From: Apostichopus japonicus
Lineage: Eukaryota > Echinodermata > Holothuroidea > Aspidochirotida > Stichopodidae
Assembly: GCF_037975245.1 (NCBI RefSeq)
Contig: NC_092580.1
Span: 5,432,501 to 5,496,500 of the forward strand
Length of the DNA: 64,000 nucleotides
Direction of reading: 5' to 3'
Below the pieces are notes generated by a model that ran no database searches, had not been told where the DNA came from, and saw only the letters and a list, made by a program, of their open reading frames with translations. Numbering within the stretch: the first letter of the stretch is position 1; each line of letters starts with the position of its first letter. The position numbers and the translations under genes are program-made. Shown here piece after piece: positions 15,101 through 27,100 of the stretch.

Positions 15101-18100
15101 TTGCCAGAGTGGCATACAGATTGGAACAAATTGTGTAACATATGAAGATAAAGTTAAAGAGACAAATTCAATCTACAAAACAGCTAGTGTAAGTAAAGGC
15201 TTGTGAAAGTTAGGGATGAGATGAGTTTAACAGGTTATGTGATGGTTTGATACTAGCATAATTGTCTCCAATGGCAACATGGTAAGATTCATAAAGTTGC
15301 ACACAAGTTGCACACATACAGATGAGGTAGACTGGTAGATTGTTGAATTGAAGGTACAAATGAAAGCAGACGATTGTAGTATGCAAAGTATGCTTTTGTT
15401 GAATTGCAGGCAAGTGATGCAAAGAGGGCAGCAAGAGAAGTAGGAGGAAGAATCTAAGAGCAAAGATAGAATTATTGAAGAGTTGCAAGGAAGTAGAAGT
15501 AGATCAAGTGGGACTATAATGATGTTTAAGTCATCTTGTTTTTCTTGTTTTATGTCTTTGTTTATAGTCCATGGTAAAGGAGAAGAGTAACCGCTTGGAG
15601 GAGTTGGAAGAGGCTCTGAAGGAGAGTGTCAGTATCACTGCTGATCGAGAGATGATTCTTGCTCAGCAGACCCAGACAGTCACCAAGTTACAGAAACAGG
15701 TAAGTTACAGAGGAATCAACAGAACCCTTCCCAAGGGAAAACAATGTTCTTTGACCAATCAAATCATATATAATGAGATTTTTTGGGAATTGTTGCCCTT
15801 GAGATGAAGAAATTTTAGTATTTCATAGTCCAGAAAATCGGTGTGCTTACTCTTTCAGGTAATAAATTTCAAGCAGGAAGAATGTTTTACTTTGTAATGT
15901 AGACATCTGTGGTTGGTAACTGAAATTTCAACTGTTATAACAAAAAGCAAATTTGAAATTGCAGTTAAGTTTTCCTTAGCCAGAAGGAAAGAAGACATTT
16001 CATAACTTTTTTTCTTGAGAAGGCAAGGGAGCAACAAAAAAAGTGTGGCTGCAAAAATACTCAACTTTGTGGAAATCAAGGCATCCTATTATCTGATTAA
16101 TTATCATTGTTGTTGTTGTTATTAGTATTATTATTGTTATTATTGATGTTATTGTTATTATGATGATTATTATTATTATTATAATATGTTAAACCAGTGA
16201 ATTGAATGAGTTTTCACTGTTTGGCTGAATACATCCAACATTTATTTACACAGCTGGATGAGACTAAGAGAACTTTACAAGCTGTACAGAAGAAACTTGC
16301 TGATAATGAGAACAAGCTGACAGCGACTCAAGCAATATTAGAGGAGAAAGACAACAGACTAAAGATCCTCGCAGCTGAAGGAAGGAAGCATTTAGAGGAA
16401 GCTCTGGAGACAAAGTAAGATCCTAGTCTAGTTAATCTTAACATAAATGTCTTTTTTATGAATCGTTTACAATGATTCTTACCTTGCAGAGAGAAAAGTA
16501 ATATAGAGGGCAGTATTTCACTAAAGGGATCCATGAAATGATATGTAGCCAGACATTAGCCAAGTTAACTCAGGTAATATTCAGTGTTCCATGTGTGTCT
16601 GATAATTCTTAGGAGATCATCAGAAGTTTGTGGATGATTAAACCATCCAACCAATTTCGAGTTACCTCCATTGATGGAAAGTGAGCTAAATTTGTCAAAA
16701 GGTTTCAATAATAAATGAACTCAATTAATATTTTAAATTTTTTTTGGCCAACTGCAAAGGAGGATCAAAATATAAATAATGAAATGACCAAAAACCGATT
16801 CATAGAAATTGTGATAACTCTGTAGTCATTTTTGGCCGTTTCATGTTCTTTCAGCATATTTGGGGATCAGATATGTTTTCCTTCATATAAAGTACATTAT
16901 GATGGGGTATAAGTATCTTGAAAAACATTCCTAAAACAAACAGTCTGCTCTATCTATAACACACTGATTAATACAATAAGTGTCATGGTTATAGCCTTGG
17001 GTTATTTGCAATGTAAACTGGGGATTGATTTTTCTTGCCATTGGGAGAGATTAAAATCCCCTCCGTATGTCAATATTGAAAATGACCACACAATGGGTAC
17101 ATTGGCTCAACAGTGATTTATTCAGGTTGTGTAATACCAAGTCTAAACAATGGGTTGTTTCATATCACTGGAGGCTTTTTCTGAGAAGTTAGTATTCCTT
17201 CTGAGGATGGAAACCTGTTTGAAAAACTTTCAGAAGCTACCACATCGACTTTTGTTCGACTGAAAAGATTCACCATGAAGAACCAAGAGTTCACCAATAA
17301 ATAAGGTAGTGTAGTAGAACTGCTACAAACTGTAATTTACATTCAATCTGGTGGTACCGTACTTCAGCACGAAAGGCTAAGATATGGTGCAGTATAAGCT
17401 ATCATAGACTTGACCGTTTTACACAAGTCAGAGCAAAAACAACAGAATTAGGCACAAGATGACATTGATGTTCTTTTCTCAAAACAAAAAACCAAAAAAA
17501 AAGCAAGCAATAGTATAACAAGCCCTCCTTCCTGTCACTAGTATTTTAAATTGATGTTCAGTTGTTACGTAATCATTGCACAATCATCTATGTATGATGT
17601 TCATTGTCATAGTTTGTATTGAATTAATTCTTATTGAGTTGTTTCTTTTGTTTATCAAACTCAGTGGGGGGTGGGGATTGGACATTACCAAAGATAGTAT
17701 CAACAACAGGTGCAGTTTAAATCATCTGAAGACCCTGGGAGAGAATGCAATCAGTTCAAGTCTATTATTATGCAAATATTGAACACTTGACGACTCTAAT
17801 GAAAGAAAAAAAATACACCTGCAAAATAAACAGGAAACGTATACATTTAATTGGTGGTATGCAACTTCTCCACATTGGATTACAACATTATTATCTTTTG
17901 CAGCCAAATGGTAACTATGTACATTGTTTAGTCCTGTTGAGGAGAGTCCAGCTATGTGTCAATAATAATACATGGCTTTGGGCACAATACTGCAGCATTA
18001 CAACAGGCATGTTAACTACATAACCACAACCTTGCCACAAAGGCCACTCAAGTATCTAGTGAAATCATTCACAAACAAATAATCATCCTCCCCCCTCTCC

Positions 18101-21100
18101 CCTTTCCCCCTCTCATCTCTCCAAAAGGTCAAGTGAACTGATACTTAGCTTAACTCTATGCATGACTATAAAAACCACTTCCTGAATTATTACATGCAAA
18201 TAAGGTTATATAATATACACATCTGCCAAGAAAAAGGTGAAATAACAATCGTAAAATTTCATGTGAAAATCAGCAGCCTTGTTGTGATGTTTATGTAACC
18301 AACAGTATAGGCAAAACAGTATAGGCGAAAGGAAATTGATGTGATGAGGTTAACAGAATGAAGAAAATAATTGTTATTCATCTTTAAATGCTGTTAGTTG
18401 AAGGTTAAAATAGGGTTCAGAAATTATAATAAGGAAATTAATGTGTTACATTTAAACATCCCCAAACAAGAACTTTTCAACAGAATACATGTTCCAATTT
18501 ATTTAACTGAAGGAAGAAAATTATAGATACTAATTTTAGAAATATCTCTTTGCCAAATCACAAGCTTTCTCTCAAGTTTCTTGATCATGTTCAATCAAAT
18601 CTAAATTTTTTGGATGAAATTTCAGTGATGTTGTACGTGTTCTCATGGTCAATCATAAGTACCTCGTAGAGGCCCACCCTGTAGGATACCATGCTGGGCT
18701 ATAATTTTAGAATAACAACCAAGGTTAGCCAAGGGAAAATATAGCATCATAGACAAATTGAAATTTGATTTTTTTTTTGGCTGAATCTCAATGATAACTT
18801 GGGGATCTTTATGGGTAATTTCTATGTTTAAAGAACTTTTTTGGGTTTGCAGCATTGATGTTTGGAAGTATAGTATGTAGTAACAGAATAAGAGTATTAA
18901 GAAGCAAATGGAATTTACCCTAAGTCTGAAATTACCTTTAATAAAACATTTTTTCCTTTATGAGCTCTTTGATTATAAGAACTGCAGCTCTCTGTGACGA
19001 CATATATATTATATCAATAAATTTTATCATTTAGGTACAAACCTAACCAGTTCTCTTCTGTATTCATTCCAAAATTGTAAATTATTGTCACATCAAGGCT
19101 TTGGGAAAGGTTGAAAGAATCGAAAATTATTCAAGATGTAAAGGTGTGCTACCAATATACCCCTGTAAAGAAAAGAAGCTCCCTGCAATGGTAAACTAAC
19201 ATTTATCCATAAAATAAGTCTTGTAGCTAAATTGTTTTGGCTTGATGACAGCCCATTGAGCTATGAAATATTGGTTCTGCTCATTTTCCATATGAGGTAG
19301 GCTGTTGGTGTATTTTTAAAGTGAGGTTCTGCCCTCCAATTTACTAGAAATTATCAAGCTACCAGACAATGTGGTCCTAACACAAGTAGATTGTTAGATG
19401 ATTGTATTGAAATGTCATGGACTCTGCCATGTGCAGAAAAATTCATTTTTTGCTGCATTATTGTCACAATAAGTAAACTTCTTCTTTTTCTTTTTTTGGA
19501 GGCGGGGGGGGGGGGGAGGGGATGACCTATGATTCCTGTGTACATAACAGCATTGTACATAAAAAAACAATTGCATTTCATAACTTTCTATCATCTGTAA
19601 TAATTCTCTTCCATAATTTTTCTCTTGTAATCTTCTGCAGGCAAGAGGCCCTGACAGCTGCTATCGGTGAGAAAGATGCTCACATCGCTCTGTTAGAGCT
19701 GAACAGGAAGGGATCAAAGACATCGGATGAACTTAAATCACTCAAGAAAGAGAAGGATGCCTTGGTTCAACAGCTGAAAGATGAGGTGAATGACTTCTGT
19801 GTATTATTAATGCATAATAATCATAATAATAATCAGCATGAATTTCATGATTAAAGCAAGGTGTTTGAGCAGCTAATCGAGAGTGCTAGCATCGATCAAT
19901 ACTGTCCTCCCTGTCATCCATTGAAGTAATCCTACTGACAATATATACAGTTCCCAACCTTTATCAGGTAGAAACGGGATGTTCATACAGCTTGATACCG
20001 TCAGTATTGAGTGACATGAAGTGCAGTGTTGTCAAAAATTGTCCCGAGGGTGCTTGTTAAGCCCGTGGTGGTTGTAGTGCTTGTCAATGATATATTTGTA
20101 GATTATATAATAAAAATATAAGTTTGATACAAACCTGAGCATGAGCGGCTGATGCTGCCGTCAATACAAAATTAAAAAAAGTATCCATAGAAAAATATTC
20201 AGTTTATGACTTTAAAAGACTAAATACCGAAAAAAATAACATGATAAATGGTGACATTTGTATCGATAACTTTAACCTGTGATATGTTTGTGTTAATAAA
20301 AGCTTTCTTCCTCTTTCCTAAATTATGAGATTAAAATAAGAAATAAATCTGCTTAGTTTGAATACTTCATGTTGCAGGTTGTAAAAGTATCTATTTTCAA
20401 AATAACAAAAAAAGAAATAATGGTCTGGTAGGCTTCTACTTACACAAACTTGTTTACATAGAAATATAAGAAAGATTCAATATATATGCTGTGTAGTAGT
20501 TTATTTACTTTGTTCCCCACTTACCTGTCTCCCCACAACCTAAGCACCGCATTCTACCGTGTCTAGTATGCCCTGGTAATCTTTTAACACTGTGCACCCT
20601 CACTGACCCCCAGTGAACTCCTTCATATTCTACCATTCCAAAGTGTCTCACATGTTTTTCGTATTGGGAAAAATTTACTTCGAAATTCGCCCGGATACCT
20701 TGGATTTTTACTCTAGAAGTTTCCTTATAGGAGTTCTAGCACTTCCAACAACCTTTTACAGCCTGATAAGTATCCTCTTCTTTAGGGAAGGGAGTTTACA
20801 TACTTGTTTACATAGAAATATAAGAAGTGTAGTAGTTAGTTCATTTGGGTCATTGGAGCCATGGATATACTGAATAATAATTTCCGCTTATGTGGTTTGC
20901 ACTTTCTTGTGTTCTTTTAAAAAGGAACGTATGTCCTGGCTGGTTTTGTTTGCACAAAATAGTAAATAATATTGAACAATTTAAAATATCCTTTCTTCAT
21001 AGACACAAAAGAGATTGAAGCTTCTCCACCATAGCAGTGACTCTGACAAGCTTTTACGAGGGAACTCTCCCATTACTCCTGAACAGGTGAGTTGGTATGG

Positions 21101-24100
21101 GTGAGAGGTCACTCATTGGGTTTAGGGCAGACTACCTATAGCATGAGAGGTGTCAACATGTGAGATCCTCTTATGCAGGTCAAGGTATGGGATTTTAGTT
21201 TAGAGTAGTTTATGCTACTTGAGAATATCTGTCTTCAATTGTTTGGAATAAACTTTTGTTGATTTATTGCCAAGTTAAGTCAATTAACGGTATGAGAAGG
21301 TGTAAATCAGGCGGGGGGGGGGGGGGGGGATACTTCTCAAAACTATTAGGGAAGAGGAAGAAGCTAACAATACTAAATGTACATCCCACCCACCACCCAC
21401 CTTTGTATCATATTCCAGTCAGCTAAAATTGAAAATATGTCAGTACACAACAGTGGGAATGGAAATGGGGGTTTGTTCGCAGTCACCTAAAGCAGGAGCA
21501 AGAACATGTAGACTGTAAATTTATAATACTATGAAACATTTTGCTAATGTTTGGATAAGGAAGTAACTGACATTGTGGTACTGTTGCAAGTAGTAATATT
21601 CATTGAGTCTGCAAAATGCAGTTTGTCATTGAGTTAAAAATGGAACAACATGAACAAAATGCAGGGTAAACCCAATAGTGACCTTTGACATTTTGTGCTT
21701 GCGCACTATGATCTGATGAGTGTTACCTTTGTTCTCCTTCACATGGGGTCTTGGGTTACCCCGAAATATTGGTCACATGAACCACGACACCTTGCTAGGC
21801 TCACTTTACCTTGAACAGCGGGTAATGAAAAGAAACAAAGAAAGCATGTATTAATAGTGACTGAATGAAGGTTTTCCTTGAAAAATAGAATAATCGGTTT
21901 GGTTAAACTGGTTAAATTTTTTTTGATATTTTCGATATTCCTTCAGATATCGAATGAAGAAGGGAGAAATGACTATTGATAGAGAGTTAGTAGTAGATAG
22001 ATGTGACATGTCAAAGATGAGACATTAAATTGAATTCTATTGTAATCTGGGTAGTCTGTCATCAAACCCTGTTCAGTTAAAGCAGCATTTTGCGTCCTCG
22101 ACTATGATATTTCTCAACCTCACTGACTCCACTATGCCATAGCGACATACATAACTAGCTTATCTATTTATATTTTACTTCAAATGGTGGCATAAAAGTC
22201 GAAAAAATTGCAACTTTCAACTTTGTTGTTCTCCAAGATATTTTCCGTTGGGAACCCAATAAACCTCGCCCATAATATGAATATTTAAACACTACGAACG
22301 TCATTGACAGATACGTAGCCTAATATAACACCACGCTTGATTTGTGTACAGTCTATATGGCAGTTGTACCAGGGAGTTGCATAACAACTCCCAACGCAAA
22401 GTCTTGAATCTATTTTTAGCAACGGCTCATAACTAAACCTGCATCTCTGATTGGTTGAATTCAAACTAGTGGGTTTGGGAACTGAATGCGATTTAATTTT
22501 GTATGTGGAATACTCGCCAATTAACGTTTTTGGCAGGGAAAAACTTGGCTAATATCTTAATTTGCTGTTTTGTGATTTGATGTATGTAAAAAACTCGATG
22601 GACATGTCAAAAAAGTAGAAAACGGCGACCAAACGCAAAATGCTCATGAATAAACATACTATTCACTGATTGGTGGAATTCAAACTAGTGGATTTGGAGA
22701 TATGAAAACTTTGTCGAGGACACTTTTACTCGTTATCGATATACATCGTTAATTACTCGCTAATTAACGCTCTTGGCAGGGTGAAACTTGGATGGTATCT
22801 TAGTTTGCTGTTTTATGATTGATACATGTAAAAAAATCGATGCACATGTTAAAAAGGTGGAAAAAAGCGACCCAACGCAAAATGCTGCTTTAATTATAAT
22901 GGATGTCCTGATCTTTCACAATCAATAGGTAAATCACACATTGACGTAGGGTAAAGGATTGGGTACCACGTAAAGGAATATTAGCTCAGATATGTTTGTC
23001 CAATGGTAGTCCCTTCTCCACTCTTTTGCCATCATATTAAAGATTACTGGTCCCTAGTCTTACAGTCTTGTGACCATTTCAAGGTCGTTTCTTAGGTGGT
23101 GTGCAGCACACATTTACTGAGCAAGGGAAAGGGATTGAAGGCCACCAGTAAATGAGTGTTAGACATGTCATGGTAGTTGTCTACGAGCTTGATTCAAGTT
23201 ATTATCTTTCCATCATGTCAAAGTTTACAATTGCCTACCTGTGTAGTTTCCTACATGTTATAGTCATTAGCCTGTCATGTTGTGCCTGTGGAAGATATCA
23301 TACACTAGTTTATATATGTTTGTATTGAGTTTACATTTGACATTAACATATGGAAAACCATTACCTTCTCAAAAATTTGGAGCTTGTTACGATTGAATAT
23401 CAATATCATATCCTGCTGACCATTCTAGCAGATTCTGACAGATTCAGGAAATGAAACCCTCACACACAAACATGCACACATACATGTAGCTACAAGATTG
23501 CCTTGCAAGACAGATGGCAAATAATATGAAATAAAACCCATCTGGTTAGCTCATCCTCTGTGTGTTTGAGTACGTCCACCTGTGGTATCGGTGAGGAACA
23601 GATCCCACATGTGTGGGGATGACACCATGTGGTTTAGATGATTTCTAGGAAGTTGTGGTTTATGTGTGCTGCCTTGTCGGTGGACTGTAGTAAACATTAA
23701 ACAGTGTGTGATCACATGACCAGCTTGAAATCAAGCCTGAATGTCTGTTTGTCATCATGTTGTAGAGGAATTAAGGACTCTAAAAGAGAGCAACGGGTGA
23801 ACCACAAGAAGAGGATCAGGCAAATATCTAGGGCTTGAAAGACTCATAATAGTGAAAAGTGAAAGTAGGCAGCTTTCTGGACACTAATAAGTTTGTAGGA
23901 ATGATTTTGAACTACTGCCAAGAATAGTTAATAATTAGTAGGAACGACCATTGCAAGGTGAGGGTAAACATGCATTCCAAATACATAATTTGCTTCATGG
24001 AAGTTTTGCCAAAGATATATTAACAAAGGTACATAGTATCCAGATATGGGGATGTCTATTTTTTTTTCTAGAAAATTGAGGAAAACAGAAGTTTGTCATG

Positions 24101-27100
24101 TTGATGAGTAAGAGAAAATAAATGAAAAATTTGGAACTTAATAAAGAAAGTAACATAACAGAATTTTATGAGTTTCAATGGAGCGGTCGAGTCAACAGTC
24201 ATAGCTTTCTGCGCATATTGTGCTGTAATTAATTTATATTGCTCAAGATTTGGTAATGGCATGTAAGCGATCTGTCAGATTTTTTCGTCCTATTCTATCA
24301 ACCAAACATTAATCGTGTAAAGTGCACAAGGTTTAAGAAAATATCTGTTATTTTATACTACATATTTCTCTGTGAAGTGCCAGTCTTTAAAATTGCAGAA
24401 TGTGTATCGCAAGACATCCTTGATGTTATTTCTATTTCATGATTCTCCTCAAAATTACAGAAAAGAGCTGTTTCCATCCTCCCCTCCACCTCCCCCCCCC
24501 CCCCGCCCCCAATGCCCTTACAGATATTTCTCCATTTTAAACCCTGCTGTTGTCTATCAATACCTTTTCAGTTAGTTCATGTCACTATTGATTAACACTT
24601 TTTTGAAATTTTGAGATATTTCCTCATTTATAGCTCTTCTGGAAATTTCTGTCTTGGAATATTATCCCCGTATATTGCCCTCGAGTAACTCATTTAACTA
24701 GCAAATAACTTTCAAGATTTTTCTTTCCCTGCTGATAATTTGAGCTGGAAGAAATGGGTTATCATTTAGTAGAGAAAACTTTGTACAATAAAACATGTAT
24801 TAATATTGGTGAGGGTTGAGTCACCCAGAGGCTAAAACAACAATGATGGTTAAAAATTGTATCTGACAGTTTCACAGGATGGGGGACATGCCATTACAAT
24901 TCAGGGAGAGAGAAATATGATAGCAAGTTGTTTCAGTTTGGACTGATCATGCAGTAGCTGTCACGACTTAATATTAGCCACCAATTTAAAAGCAATTTGA
25001 GGATGAAAGAGTAAAGTGCAGAGAGAGGTCCTGACTTGTCGATAGAAGTAGAACAAGCTGGTCAATATTGAATAATAAATAGTTCAGGCAAATTCAAAAT
25101 AAGAAGGTTGTAGTATTGGGTTTTATATGTGGAGTGAGAATTTGGCGATGTCTGTTAACATGGATGAGTTTTTAGGAGAATGTTAAAAGCCATAGTGCAG
25201 TTTTTGAGCAGTGTGTGGTTCATATCAGGTGCAGCAAAGTTGGTGGGGTTTATGGTTAGTATCACCAGGAAGTGGAAGTGTTTGTAAGGGAGGGGTAAGG
25301 GATAGGTAGGTGATGTGTGACTTCTTAAGGATGTTATTGGGATGGGGGGGGGGGTGTGAGGGAAGGCAAAAATAGAGAACTACAAATTTAAAAAGACAGT
25401 GGTATCATATGGATGTCATGGGATGAAGTTGGTAATACCAGTTCATGTCGACAGTTGGTTGGAAACTTGAAAAATTTTGGGTGAAGGGTGAAATGTCATT
25501 TCCAGTATACCTGCTATTGCCTGATTCCTTCAGTATATCAGTGTAGCCCACTTCATGCATCACCAGTGTTCTTGTGAACGAGGCTCAAACAGTCATAAAG
25601 ATAAAGTGGGTTTGTCTCTTTGCATCTATGTATTCTTAAGGGTGCTATATATTAGGTAAATGGAACTGGAAATGAAAGTTAATTCCCCAAGCTGTTTCTT
25701 TGATCTTTCAAACTTTGGTATACTTTATACCATTTTCAAAGTTAAAAGTAGTTCAAACAAAGTTTGTTTCTTATTCCAAATATGATTTATAGAAGGTAAG
25801 GATAATTGTAATTGGTGTTTTTTTCTCAGAGTTATTTTATCATCTTGCCCATCCCACTCCCCATCCTACCTCCCCTCCCAGCTCCCTTTACATTTTCCTC
25901 CCATTTACTGATAATATTTGAGAACAATGATACCATCATCAACCAGTTCTTTGCATTGATATTATGCAAAATTTCTAGAAGTAAATGCAATCTTTGTTAT
26001 CAATTATTCGCTAATTAGTAATCACTTTGTTAACAAATCTAGAAGGATGACCTACTTTGGTCATTTACAAACCTAGTGGGGAGTTAATACTTGGTGAGTT
26101 AAATCTCTCTGGAATCAGATTAAAGGGAAAGCAACTAAATGGGGTGTTGGAGGAAACTTCTTTGCAACATAGATATACCACTAATTATGTGAGCTATAAA
26201 GGGAAAAGGCAGAGAAAAATAGGGACAGGGGTACATGGGAGGGGGGAATAGATGATCTTTGAAATGTCTAGTTCAGAATTAGGTCAATTCCTAGCTAAAT
26301 CAGTAGTCAACTAGAAGAACAAAAACTAAGATATAAACCATGATGTACGAACAACGTGCACAGCTGTCCTAGAAAGCCTTAACATGGGTATGCGATGAAT
26401 CCCTTGAGCTTGTGATTGTTGTTTGGGAGAGGAAAAGATTTTTTTTTCTTTTGGTAGAATTAATTCCGATTGAAATAGGCCCCAATGGATTTATGACCTG
26501 GTTATCAGATTTTGTTTGGCTTATACTCCTGACCTGAATTTCCAGAGTTTTTTGTCCTGCACCTGTTCTAAAAATCTTCCAAATGTAGATTAAATGTACT
26601 TTCTTCTCCTCTAAGCCCTCTACAAGGATGGGGGGGGTGGGGGGATTGTCGAGACAAGTGTTTGGGAATGAATTCTTAGGAGTGGTTCTTTTGAATGTTT
26701 CCGAGTCTATGTTTCTGTGGTTAATCATTGTAGAGTGAGAGCCTAACAGTTTGTTATCTTTGTTGTAAATGCTGCTGCTGAAGTTTACCTGGTTTTGTAG
26801 CACCTGTTGGTGATGGGTTTACTGTCTCCCAATGATACTTGCTTTGTAGTCAGATATCATGTGCCATATTTGTAATGTGCCAGTTTCCTCCACTACCACT
26901 CCCCCCACCCCCACCCCACCCCATCCCTGTACCTTCCCATGTCAACCTGGGTTCTATACATGTTTAGTTTTAATTGTTTAGATACAATGGCATATATAAT
27001 GTTTTAAACAATGTTCCATTGTCTTCCCTGTTTTGCAATTGGTATTGGGCAGTGTTTGGGTGACCGGTAGACAATAGCTTGATGACAGAGGAGTGACCTT

